DNA of 64,000 bases from JANMCE01 sp963791625 (GTDB lineage Bacteria; Actinomycetota; Acidimicrobiia; Acidimicrobiales; Ilumatobacteraceae): positions 1,612,001-1,676,000 of the forward strand of contig CAWBTA010000006.1 in the NCBI GenBank assembly GCA_963791625.1, given 5' to 3'. The notes under the pieces were generated by a model. It worked only from the letters and a program-made list of their open reading frames with translations, ran no database searches and had not been told where the DNA came from. Numbering within the stretch: the first letter of the stretch is position 1; every line of letters starts with the position of its first letter. The translations under genes were made by a program, and so were the position numbers. Positions 38,723-47,181 of this stretch are shown here, one piece after another.

Positions 38723-41065
38723 TTAGCGCAGGGCGCCGCCAGCCTTGTTGACGAGTGCGATGCAGGCGTCGCGGACCTTGCTGATCTCTGCATCGGTAAG
38801 GGTGCGGTCGGTGGCCTGCAGTCGGAGGTGGAACGCCAGGCTGCGGCTGCCCTCCGGCACTCCGAGGCCGCGGTACACATCGAAAAGTTCGAGTCCGGCC
38901 AGCAAATCGCCGGCGCCCTTCTTCAGCGACAGCATGACCCCGTCGGCCGCCACCTTCTCGGGCACCACGAAGGCAAGGTCGATATCGCTAGACGGATATC
39001 GGCTGACCTTTTTGTAGCCGGAAATACCGTGGGGAAGGTCGAGCAGTCTGCCGAGATCAAGCTGAAGCCAGGCTACCCGCTCGTTGACGTCGTAGGACCC
39101 GAGCACCGTCGGGTGAACCTCACCGACCACGCCGATGGGTCGGCCGGCGGCAAACACCGTGGCCGATCGACCCGGGTGCAGCCCGGGATGGACGGCGGAC
39201 TGCATACGAGCGCCTTTGATGCCGAGTGTGGTCACGATCTCGTTCCAAACCGCAACCGCAGCCGGTGCATCGACACCCGCGATGGCCACAGCCAGATGTT
39301 CGGATTCATCGGGGAGCGGCTGCTCGTCGGCTGGGTGGCGGAAGACATGGCCGATTTCGAAGAAGCGGACACCAGCGGCGCGATGCGTTTCGTTGTAGGC
39401 GACCGTCTTCAGCAGCCCCGGCAACAGCGAGGTGCGCAGCACGCTCTCCTCAGCTGCCATCGGATTGCCGATGACCACCGGCTGGCCGACCGCCAACAGC
39501 CCTGCTCGCTCGGTGTCGCCTGGTGCCAGCCACGGGTTCGGCAGAGCTTCGTTCAGTCCGAGACCGAGCAGCAATTGGCGCAGGGAACGGCGATCACGCT
39601 GTCGCGGGCTGAGGCCGCCGGGCATGGAGGATGCCGGCACCGTCTTACCGATGTTGTCGTAGCCGTAGTGCCGCGCGATCTCCTCGACAAGATCGATCTC
39701 CCGGCTGCAGTCGGGGCGCCACGAGGGGACGGTGAACTGCCCGCTCGTGAAGGTGAACCCGATCGGTGCCAACAGCTTCTGCACATCGTTGTCGGTGAGA
39801 TCGGTGGCCAGCAGTTCGTTCACCCGGGACGTGCGTACCTCAACCGAGATTGGTTGCGGCAGCGTGCCGCGGGCGTCGACCAGACCGGGATGCAACTCGA
39901 TGTTGGGGCAGGTTTCGCGCAGCAGTTCCACGAAACGGTGCACGGCGTGGTCGATGCCGTAGGGGTCACGACCACGGTCAAACCGAACGCTCGCCTCGCT
40001 GCGCAACTCATGGCGGGCCGCTGCTCGGGCGATGCCGTCGGACGCGAACCAGGCGTTCTCGAGCGCGATCGTTTGGGTACGGTCGGTGATCTCGGTGTCG
40101 AGGCCACCCATCACGCCGGCCAGACCAATGGGACGGTCCTCGGCATCGCAGATCAGCAGGTCATCTGCGGTCATGACCCGCACGACCCCATCAAGCGTGG
40201 CGAGTTCTTCGCCATCGGTTGCCAGGCGGATGTTGAAGCCACCGCCACCCAGAGTTTCGAGGTCATACGCGTGGTTGGGCTCATTCAGTTCGAGCATGAC
40301 GTAGTTCGAGACGTCGACCACGTTGCTGATGGCGCGCATACCGGCGAGTGATAACCGCTGCTGCATCCACGGCGCGCTCTGCTTTACCTCGATGCCGGTG
40401 ATGACCGCCGAGACGAACCGCCCGCAACGGTCACCATCAACAATCGTGACAGGTGCTGAACGCGCCGTGCCGCTCGGTTCGACCATGCCACCGGGAATGG
40501 TGAACGGCAGGCCGAGGTTGGCGGCGAGGTCGCGGGCGATACCCACGATGCCCCAGCATTCGGGGCGGTTGCGGGTGAGGTCGATGTCAAAAACCACATC
40601 GTGCGACAAGCTGCTGCCTTCCCACGGCGAACTGCCCAACGGCAGATCGGAGGGCAAGATCCAGATGCCAGCATCGGCCTCACCGAGCCCGAGCTCTTTC
40701 TGCGAGCACAGCATGCCGTTCGACCATTCGCCGCGCATCTGGCTGCGCTGAATGGTGCGACCGTCGGGCATAGTCGTGCCAATGGTTGCAAGCGGAACTA
40801 AATCCCCGGGCTGCATGTTGAACGCGCCGCAACAAATCTGCAGTGACTGTCCGTCACCGACATCGACAAACACCAGGCCGACGCGATCGGCGTTGGGGTG
40901 CTTGGCGCGCTCGAGCACCTTGGCCACGATGACGCCCTCGACCGGATCGTTGACCCGTATGGTCTCCTCCACCTGCATGCCAAGGCGCGTGAGCGCGGCG
41001 GCAATGGCCTCGGCGTCGGTGCCGAAGGGGGCGAAGTCGTTGAGCCAGCTCAGTGGCACTCTCAT
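38723..41065 (-). CDS. pheT: Phenylalanyl-tRNA synthetase beta subunit
   Basis: 780 residues. N-terminal tRNA-binding (EMAP-like) domain (VAKVLERAKHPNADRVGLVF), B3/B4 editing domain, B5 domain (PISVEVRTSRVNELLATDL), and C-terminal FDX-ACB domain (ISGYKKVSRYPSSDIDLAFV, RSLAFHLRLQATDRTL). Forms the alpha2-beta2 enzyme with PheS. Its ATG overlaps the pheS TGA by one base (TGATG). Confidence 0.96.
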   Translation of the reverse strand: MRVPLSWLNDFAPFGTDAEAIAAALTRLGMQVEETIRVNDPVEGVIVAKVLERAKHPNADRVGLVFVDVGDGQSLQICCGAFNMQPGDLVPLATIGTTMPDGRTIQRSQMRGEWSNGMLCSQKELGLGEADAGIWILPSDLPLGSSPWEGSSLSHDVVFDIDLTRNRPECWGIVGIARDLAANLGLPFTIPGGMVEPSGTARSAPVTIVDGDRCGRFVSAVITGIEVKQSAPWMQQRLSLAGMRAISNVVDVSNYVMLELNEPNHAYDLETLGGGGFNIRLATDGEELATLDGVVRVMTADDLLICDAEDRPIGLAGVMGGLDTEITDRTQTIALENAWFASDGIARAAARHELRSEASVRFDRGRDPYGIDHAVHRFVELLRETCPNIELHPGLVDARGTLPQPISVEVRTSRVNELLATDLTDNDVQKLLAPIGFTFTSGQFTVPSWRPDCSREIDLVEEIARHYGYDNIGKTVPASSMPGGLSPRQRDRRSLRQLLLGLGLNEALPNPWLAPGDTERAGLLAVGQPVVIGNPMAAEESVLRTSLLPGLLKTVAYNETHRAAGVRFFEIGHVFRHPADEQPLPDESEHLAVAIAGVDAPAAVAVWNEIVTTLGIKGARMQSAVHPGLHPGRSATVFAAGRPIGVVGEVHPTVLGSYDVNERVAWLQLDLGRLLDLPHGISGYKKVSRYPSSDIDLAFVVPEKVAADGVMLSLKKGAGDLLAGLELFDVYRGLGVPEGSRSLAFHLRLQATDRTLTDAEISKVRDACIALVNKAGGALR

Positions 41066-42075
41066 CAGAACTGCTCCACAAATCGAACGTCGTTGGCGTA
41101 CATGTCACGGATGTCGTCGATACCGTGCGAGGACAGCGGGAAGCGGTCCAGTCCGAAGCCGAACGCGAAGCCGGAGTACTCCTCAGGGTCGATACCGCAA
41201 CCCGACAGCACGTCAGGGTGCACCATGCCGCAACCACCCAGCTCCATCCAAGAACCGTCGGCCCGCTGGATGTCGAACTCGGCCGAGGGCTCGGTGAACG
41301 GGAAGTATGACGGCCGCAGACGACTGTTGAAGCCAGGCCCGAAGAACGCTTCCGTGAAGGCCTGGATGGTGCCCTTCAAGTCGGCCATGGTGATGCCCTT
41401 GTCGACCACCAGTCCTTCGATCTGATGGAAGGCGGGCATGTGGGTGCCGTCGGGCGTATCGCGCCGGTACACACGGCCGGGGGCCACGATGTAGATCGGC
41501 GGCTTCTGGTTCTCCATGGTGCGGATCTGCACAGTGGACGTGTGCGTGCGCAGCACGGTGGAACCGGGCGCGCCATAGTCGAGGAACATCGTGTCAAACG
41601 CGCTTCGGGCCGGGTGCCCGTCGCCCATACCGAGCGCCTGGAAGTTGTAATAGTCGGTCTCGACCTCTGGCCCTTCGGCGATGGTGAAACCAAGGCCGAC
41701 GAACACGTCCTCAAGCCGTTCCCATACCTGCGTGACGAGGTGCGCATGACCGCGAGTCGGCCGTGCCGTGACCTCGGTGAGATCGAGTTTCTCGGCGAGC
41801 AACTGCTGATCGAGCGCAGCGGCGGCAAGTATGGCCTGCCGCTGATCGAACGCGACCTGCGCTGCGCTCATCGCAGCGTTGACCGCAGCACCCGCATCTC
41901 GGCGGGCGTCCGGATCGAGACCACCGAGCTTGGCTTTGAAACCAGCAAGCGGGCCCTTCTTGCCCAACAGTTCTGAGCCGAGCGACCGCAGCGCATCGAG
42001 CGTCGTTGCCGAGGCGAACTGGGCCACGGCCGCCTCGCCGGAGCTGGAAATATCGTGGAGCAGGGCGTCGGTCAT
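41065..42075 (-). CDS. pheS: Phenylalanyl-tRNA synthetase alpha subunit
   Basis: 336 residues. N-terminal coiled coil, then class II catalytic core: GHAHLVTQVWERLEDVFVGL, motif 2 (HTSTVQIRTM, FHQIEGLVVDK) and motif 3 (GFAFGFGLDRFPLSSHGID). Charges tRNA-Phe with PheT. ATG 42075 fits the family start. pheST upstream of the arg operon is the M. tuberculosis order. Confidence 0.96.
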   Translation of the reverse strand: MTDALLHDISSSGEAAVAQFASATTLDALRSLGSELLGKKGPLAGFKAKLGGLDPDARRDAGAAVNAAMSAAQVAFDQRQAILAAAALDQQLLAEKLDLTEVTARPTRGHAHLVTQVWERLEDVFVGLGFTIAEGPEVETDYYNFQALGMGDGHPARSAFDTMFLDYGAPGSTVLRTHTSTVQIRTMENQKPPIYIVAPGRVYRRDTPDGTHMPAFHQIEGLVVDKGITMADLKGTIQAFTEAFFGPGFNSRLRPSYFPFTEPSAEFDIQRADGSWMELGGCGMVHPDVLSGCGIDPEEYSGFAFGFGLDRFPLSSHGIDDIRDMYANDVRFVEQF

Positions 42076-42159
42076 CGGGCATCAGAACGCGAGAGATAGG
42101 GCAATGTCACGGCGGAGAGACTACGGGCTATGGCCGGCCGGCACCTTGTTTTTACGGGT

Positions 42160-42561
42160 TCAGGACCTGGCTGGCTTCTCGGCAACGGGGTACTCGGCCT
42201 TCTTCCATCCCGTGAATCCACCCTCAATGTGGGCGATGCGCTCCATGCCCATGTCGGTCAACGTGGCGGCCGCCAGGACGGAACGCCAGCCGCTGCCGCA
42301 GTAGAGGATGAACTCTTTGTCCTGTCCGAAGATGTCCTTGTAGTAGGGGCTCTCGGGGTCAACCCAAAACTCGAGCATGCCGCGCGTGGCTGAAAATGCA
42401 CCGGGGATCATGCCTTCGCGCTGGAGCTCGCGAGGGTCGCGAATGTCGACAAACACCACGTCGTCACTTCCGAGTTTGGCCGCGGCTTCATCGAGCGACA
42501 GTGTCCGCACGCGAGCGTTCGCTTCGGAGATGAGCTGCTTGTACCCCTTGGTGATGGCCAT
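42160..42561 (-). CDS. Rhodanese-domain protein
   Basis: 133 residues, single rhodanese domain with the active-site Cys in ILYCGSGWRSVLAA. DVVFVDIRDPRELQREGMIPGA and HIEGGFTGWKKA are typical. Transfers sulfane sulfur; acceptor unknown. Single-domain cytosolic form, no signal peptide. Monocistronic-looking; 85 bases upstream of pheS. Confidence 0.88.
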   Translation of the reverse strand: MAITKGYKQLISEANARVRTLSLDEAAAKLGSDDVVFVDIRDPRELQREGMIPGAFSATRGMLEFWVDPESPYYKDIFGQDKEFILYCGSGWRSVLAAATLTDMGMERIAHIEGGFTGWKKAEYPVAEKPARS

Positions 42562-42623
42562 GCGTGGACTCTACTTCGCAGGCGATCGGACGCCGAGCGC
42601 AGCGCATCGTTGCAACGGGTCTC

Positions 42624-44493
42624 TTAAAGCGTGTCAACTATTAGTTGCGTTGGACTGCTGGCGTAAAGACACAGCATCCGATTTGGGTCGACGAACATCA
42701 TGTTGGCAGCAGCACCACCGGGACGGACGTTGATGAGCGACGCAGTCGGCGGTGGGCCGCAGACATTCGCATCGTCCGCAGGGTAGGCCGTCACAAAGCC
42801 CACCGAAGCCGGTTCCGCTGCGGTAACGGTTACGGCGTGCGTGCCTGCGGGCAGCGTCACGGAGAAGTTCTGGCGCTTACCGAATTTCTCGCGCGTGTCG
42901 ACGATGCGACTGGCAAGCGAGGATGGCATCCATCGGTTGTCGATAGCTGGCGCAAGGACCGTCTCGTCTGCCGACGCTTGGGCCGTCGCTGCCCCCGAGT
43001 CGATCGTGGCCATCACATCGATCAACACATGAACGGGCGCACTTGCGTACAAACACGCGTATGGCTGCGATCGATCGACAGCAAGACCGACGGCGTTGGC
43101 GACCGCGTTGGCTCGCACGAAGTTGAGGTTGGATGTTCCTGGCACGGCGCAGGTTCCATCGGAACCGGTGGGGGTTACGGCAAGCCATCCGTCAGCGGTA
43201 GCGTCCACCGCAGTGGCGATCACCGAGACACCTTCGGTGCCGGTCAAGGGGAGCGCTACACGCAGGCTGCTATTGGCGGCGAGGCGTAGTCTGCCGGCAC
43301 GGCTGTCGAAGGCGCGTACGGGCTTCTGCGAGACAATTGAACCGGCGGCCGCTGGGTCGAGGACGCCGAGCAAATCGACGATGGCATGTGACCGCACCGA
43401 TGAGGAGAGACAAAATCCGCCTTCTGCGTCCAAGCCAACGATCGTGGACGCGGCCCGAGTCTCACCACGGTCAAAGTTGAGCGTCGACACGTTGGGGACA
43501 GCGGTCGTACAGGAATACGCGGTGAAGAACCCAGCAGCGCTCGCCCCCGCCGCCGTGAGGTTGACCGACGCAGCGGCGAAAGCAGCTCCACCGGGCACGA
43601 GCACCCGAACGGCCTCTCCGCCGGCCAACGGTCCGTTCAGACCACGTGTGTCGAGGAGTCGCACGGGTGACGGAGAGATCACGTAACCCCCAGCTTCAGG
43701 TGTTCGTTGAACGTGCGCAAGCTCGCTCGGAGCTGTCGACGCCTTCGCACCCCACAGGACATCGACGGCGCTGTGGATGAAGTCACCGACCGCGTACGCG
43801 CCGGCGACACTCAGGTGAGCACCGTCTGACTGAAGCAAGCCCCCCGTATCATCGGCATAGGTGTTCCAGTCGAGAAGCGTGAGGTAGCCATTCTGCGCTG
43901 CGACGGCGGCTTTCAAGATGACGTTGTTGCTCCGGTACGAGGCATCGCCGTCGAGCGGCGGCTGGTACGTGCCGGCCACGTGAAAGGTGAGCCAGGTGAC
44001 GTGCTTGTATCCCTTGCTACGCGCCAGGTTGAGCATCAACGGCAGACTCTGGGCAAAGGTGGCCGATGACTCGTTGTACCCGATCATCAGAACGAGTTCA
44101 TCGAACGCATTCGCCTGTTCGTTACCAACGACGGTGAGCCCGTTATCCGGGATAGTTCGCCGCGCCGGTGAATGGATCATTGCGGCCTCGGCATGACGGG
44201 ATGCTGATGGTGCGGCACGACTTGGCATCGAGCTTGAAGTTGAGGCCTTCGAGCGTTGATTGCGCCGCTGGTTCCCATTCCATAGCCGCCAAGGTCGAGT
44301 CACCAACGATGAGGACCCGCGGACGCCCGGTTGGACTACCCGGAGGCAACTGGGCTGGGTTGAGGTAGCCGGCGACCTCATCGGCCGTGACCGCTTCGGC
44401 GACGTCGTAACCACGCAGAACGAGCGGCAACCCTACGACGAGTACCAACAAAGCCGAGAGCAGTGATTTCCTCGCGAATTTCCGCATCATCAC
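42624..44493 (-). CDS. Secreted SGNH hydrolase with three C-terminal extracellular repeats (frameshifted)
   Basis: ATG 44493 begins a signal/TM segment (RKSLLSALLVLVVGLPLVLRG), then GDS motif block I (VLIVGDSTLAAMEW). The frame stops near 44143 after GAANYPG; the continuation one frame over starts at DNGLTVVGNEQANAFDELVL. Removing one base at 44147-44151 gives a ~622-residue protein with the GxND-like IGYNESS and block V DGAHLSVAGAYAVGDF (Asp-x-x-His). Three repeats follow, each with LDTR-type opening, a VxLNxT core, N-L-N/N-V strand and a VD-[LV]-[LM]-[GA] close. Likely an esterase or acyl hydrolase on the cell surface; likely sequencing indel. Confidence 0.78.
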
Positions 44494-44539
44494 AGGCTAT
44501 GACTGACGGGTCGAGAAAGGTCAGCGGGCATAAGAGGGT

Positions 44540-45271
44540 TCAGCGGCGCTGGCGGGCGATCTCGAAGCACAACACGGCGGCTGCCATGGCCACGTTCAGA
44601 CTTTCGGCCCTACCCACGTGAGGAATAGTTAGCAGGCCGTCGAGCGCGAAGTCGGCAGGCAGCCCGTGCGCTTCGTTCCCCATGACTAATGCGAGCGGCG
44701 CAGTGAGATCGGCTTGGTCGTAGGCCACTCCCCCGGTGGCGACCGTGCCCCAGAGCGGTAGGCCGAGCGCGTGCGGATCGCCATCGATGATAATCGGCAT
44801 GCGAAATATCGCTCCGGCCGATGAGCGCACCACCTTTGGCGAGAACGGGTCGACCGAGCCAGGCGTCAGCACCACGCCGTTGGCGCCCGCAGCTTCGGCC
44901 GTCCGCAGGATGGTGCCAAGGTTGCCAGGGTCGGACAAGCCTGCGCCGACGATGACGAACGACGCGGCGCTCGGCCACGGAAGTGCTCGCAGCTGGGCCG
45001 CCGCAACGATCGGGCGCGGCGCGTCGACCGTCATGACTTTGGAAAGCACACCGTCGCGAACGAGCGTGGGCCGCAGGCCAGCGGGCAAAAGCCCGAGCGC
45101 AGATTCCTCGACGTAGACGGCGTCAAGCGGCCATCCGGCCTCGAGGGCTTCGGCGACCAGCGTTGGGCCTTCTACGAGGAAGAGGCCTTCTTCCATACGC
45201 GAACTGCGGCGCCCCGCAAGGCGCCGCAGTTGCTGCATACGTGGGTTGTTCGAACCAAGCGGTTCGGACAT
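44540..45271 (-). CDS. SpoU/TrmH-family RNA 2'-O-methyltransferase (TsnR-like)
   Basis: 243 residues. N-terminal substrate-binding region (RRSSRMEEGLFLVEGPTLVA) and C-terminal SPOUT knot: GLSDPGNLGTILRTAEAAGA, LVMGNEAHGLP and IPHVGRAESLNVAMAAAVLCFE. Methylates a ribose in rRNA or tRNA. Lies downstream of rplT, as tsnR (Rv1644) does in M. tuberculosis, and probably shares the infC operon. Confidence 0.9.
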   Translation of the reverse strand: MSEPLGSNNPRMQQLRRLAGRRSSRMEEGLFLVEGPTLVAEALEAGWPLDAVYVEESALGLLPAGLRPTLVRDGVLSKVMTVDAPRPIVAAAQLRALPWPSAASFVIVGAGLSDPGNLGTILRTAEAAGANGVVLTPGSVDPFSPKVVRSSAGAIFRMPIIIDGDPHALGLPLWGTVATGGVAYDQADLTAPLALVMGNEAHGLPADFALDGLLTIPHVGRAESLNVAMAAAVLCFEIARQRR

Positions 45272-45284
45272 CAGGCGCTCTGGC

Positions 45285-45652
45285 CTACGACGCTTTGGCG
45301 CTGAGAGCGTCCTTGGCTGCGGCGACGATCACACCGAAGGCCGCGATGTCGTGGACAGCGATGTCGGCGAGGACCTTGCGGTCGACTTCGATACCGGCAG
45401 CATTGAGCCCGTTGATGAAGCGGCTGTAGCTCATGTCGTAGATACGGCATGCTGCGTTGATGCGCTGAATCCACAGTCGACGGAACTCGCCCTTCTTGGC
45501 CCGGCGGTCGCGGAACGCGTACTGCTGGGCGTGCATGACAGCCTCGTTGGCCGCACGGACGGTACGGCTGCGATGGCCGTAGTAGCCCTTGGCGCGCTCC
45601 AGGATGACGCGGCGCTTCTTTTGGCATGTACTGCACGTTTTACTCTGGCCAT
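45285..45652 (-). CDS. rplT: 50S ribosomal protein L20 (one-base frameshift in this sequence)
   Basis: ATG 45652 with AAAGGAG starts MARVKRAVHAK, correct for L20, but the frame then derails. The rest (KKRRVILERAKGYYGHRSRT, RRAKKGEFRRLWIQRINAAC) is one frame over to TGA 45285. Adding one base to the T run at 45619-45622 (plus strand; an A run on the coding strand) gives an intact 122-residue L20. As L20 is essential in bacteria and this appears to be the operon copy, a sequencing or assembly indel is the best explanation. In the infC-rpmI-rplT operon. Confidence 0.92.
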
Positions 45653-45684
45653 GACTGGCTCCTTTCAGAAGTGGGTTAGGGAAC

Positions 45685-45882
45685 TCAGCGCTCGCCGAGA
45701 AGACGCAGGATCTTGCGTGCGTCGCCGGAATGCACACCGACGCGACCGTCGAGGCGACGGGTGCGGGTGGACGACTTCTTCTCGAACAGGTGCTGACGGT
45801 TGGCCTGGAGACGGCTCAGTTTGCCCGTACCTGTCTTCTTAAACCGCTTCGCGGCTGTCTTGCTGGTCTTCATTTTCGGCAT
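45685..45882 (-). CDS. rpmI: 50S ribosomal protein L35
   Basis: 65 residues, usual length. ATG 45882 gives MPKMKTSKTAAKRFKKTGTG, the canonical L35 start; the frame is open upstream but that is in the infC 3' end. Middle gene of infC-rpmI-rplT. Confidence 0.96.
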   Translation of the reverse strand: MPKMKTSKTAAKRFKKTGTGKLSRLQANRQHLFEKKSSTRTRRLDGRVGVHSGDARKILRLLGER

Positions 45883-45910
45883 GTTGTTGGGCTTTCCTTG
45901 GGCCGACGAT

Positions 45911-46648
45911 TTACGCGGAGGGCGTTGGATCGACCGGTGTGGGGTCGGGCTCGGCGGCCACGGCGGCCGGAGCTGCGGGTGCGGATTCACTCACCACGGG
46001 GGCGGGTGTTGCACTCGGTTCTACAGAAGCGTCGACCGGTGCGGCTGGCGTGGCGCTTGGTGCTGATGCAGCAGGCGCCGAGGACGTCGGAGCCGAACTG
46101 GCGGAAGGAGGCTTTGGTTGCTGCTTCTTGCGGTCGGGTGCGAGCACCATGATCATGTTTCGCCCATCAACCTTGGGAGCCGCTTCGATCTTTCCGACCG
46201 CAATGACCTCTTCAGCGAGATGGGTGAGGATCTTCATGCCAAGTTCGGGGTGTTGCATTTCCCGTCCTCGGAACATGATGGTGATCTTTACCTTGTGGCC
46301 CTCGGTAAGGAACTCGGCGACCTTGCGAGTCTTGGTGTCGAAGTCTCCGGTACCAATCTTGGGGCGATACTTCATCTCCTTGATTGAGGTACTGACGCTC
46401 TTCTTCCGTGACTCTTTCGCCTTCTGCGACTCTTCATATCTGAACTTGCCGTAGTCCATGATTCTGCAGACGGGCGGCGTGGCCAGGGGCGCGACTTCGA
46501 CGAGGTCGAGTTCGAGTTCCCGGGCAAGAGACAGGGCGTCGATCAACGATTTGATGCCGAGCTGATCCCCGTCGGGTCCGATGACTCGGACTTCGCGGGC
46601 TCGGATGCGGTCGTTAAACCGAGGTTCGGTATTCGCGGGCGTTGCTAT
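45911..46648 (-). CDS. infC: Translation initiation factor IF-3 with probable AUA start codon
   Basis: 245 residues if started at ATA 46648. Homology begins near there: TEPRFNDRIRAREVRVIGPD then GDQLGIKSLIDALSLARELE. Between an in-frame TGA (46657-46655) and TTG 46546 there is no ATG, GTG or TTG; a TTG start would delete the conserved N-terminus. AGGAG lies 9 bases before ATA. Use of a near-cognate start (AUU in E. coli) is how IF-3 autoregulates. Core motifs APLATPPVCRIMDYGKF and KVKITIMFRGREM are present; a ~70-residue Ala/Pro/Ser-rich tail follows DRKKQQPK. Confidence 0.9.
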   Translation of the reverse strand: MATPANTEPRFNDRIRAREVRVIGPDGDQLGIKSLIDALSLARELELDLVEVAPLATPPVCRIMDYGKFRYEESQKAKESRKKSVSTSIKEMKYRPKIGTGDFDTKTRKVAEFLTEGHKVKITIMFRGREMQHPELGMKILTHLAEEVIAVGKIEAAPKVDGRNMIMVLAPDRKKQQPKPPSASSAPTSSAPAASAPSATPAAPVDASVEPSATPAPVVSESAPAAPAAVAAEPDPTPVDPTPSA

Positions 46649-46697
46649 TGGTGTTCACTCCTGCACAAAAGGGCTTTCTCCTCCCAGAAACGGACAA

Positions 46698-46719
46698 GGC
46701 GCCGACAAAAGCCGACGCC
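46698..46719 (-). promoter_or_regulatory. infC leader hairpin
   Basis: On the minus strand GGCGTCGGC-TTTT-GTCGGCGCC folds as a 9-bp stem with two G-U pairs, about 50 bases upstream of infC. It is followed by GGGAGGAG and a three-codon open frame (GTG CAG GAG TGA at 46666-46655). It may take part in leader control of the IF-3/L35/L20 operon; not matched to a known leader family. Confidence 0.4.
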
Positions 46720-46826
46720 CGCGAACAGGGGAGAACCCTGTGCTCGAATATCGACCTGGACGCATCTCAGATGGCCAGGTGGGGTCCGTAACAGCATCGG
46801 CCCCGCTTTCCTCGGTTGTAGGCGTC

Positions 46827-46832
46827 TATCGT
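46827..46832 (+). promoter_or_regulatory. -10 element for leaderless DUF1844 gene
   Basis: TATCGT, 7 bases before GTG 46840, matches TANNNT spacing for leaderless transcripts. Confidence 0.45.
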
Positions 46833-46839
46833 AGCGCAG

Positions 46840-47175
46840 GTGAGTAGCCAAGACGTAGCTGACAACTTTGAAGACGATGCGGCCGAGATGGCCGAGGCCC
46901 TGGAAGACGCCCGACGACGGGTCGCCGAGGCTCCTGCCGAGACGGTGGTAGCCAACCACGCCATGGGCCTGTATGAGCTGGCAGCCATCCATTTGTCGGC
47001 CCAACCACCCCGTCTGGTCGAGGCCGCCCTCGGGATCGACGCCCTTGCCTGCTTGGTGGAGGGCCTCGGCGACCGCATCGGCGAAAACGCCGGCATCCTG
47101 AAAGACGCCCTCCATCAGATCCGCCTGGCCTTCGTCCAGATCAAGTCCACCATCCCCTCCGAGCCAGCGGAGTAG
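46840..47175 (+). CDS. DUF1844-like protein
   Basis: 111 residues, all-helical. The segment HAMGLYELAAIHLS then DALACLVEGLGDRIGENAGI then LKDALHQIRLAFVQIK has the helix pattern of DUF1844, a small family that in actinobacteria is encoded divergently beside infC. Function unknown. No signal peptide. GTG 46840 follows a TATCGT -10 box and is probably leaderless. Convergent with the GlxA regulator, with only 6 bases between the stops. Confidence 0.75.
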   Translation: MSSQDVADNFEDDAAEMAEALEDARRRVAEAPAETVVANHAMGLYELAAIHLSAQPPRLVEAALGIDALACLVEGLGDRIGENAGILKDALHQIRLAFVQIKSTIPSEPAE

Positions 47176-47181
47176 CGGCAC

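Noticed and set aside
38660..40351. 563-codon plus-strand open frame opposite pheT
   Set aside because: It lies antisense to a confidently identified gene, its protein has no domain, and its codon pattern is the mirror image of pheT; long antisense frames are expected in high-GC DNA.
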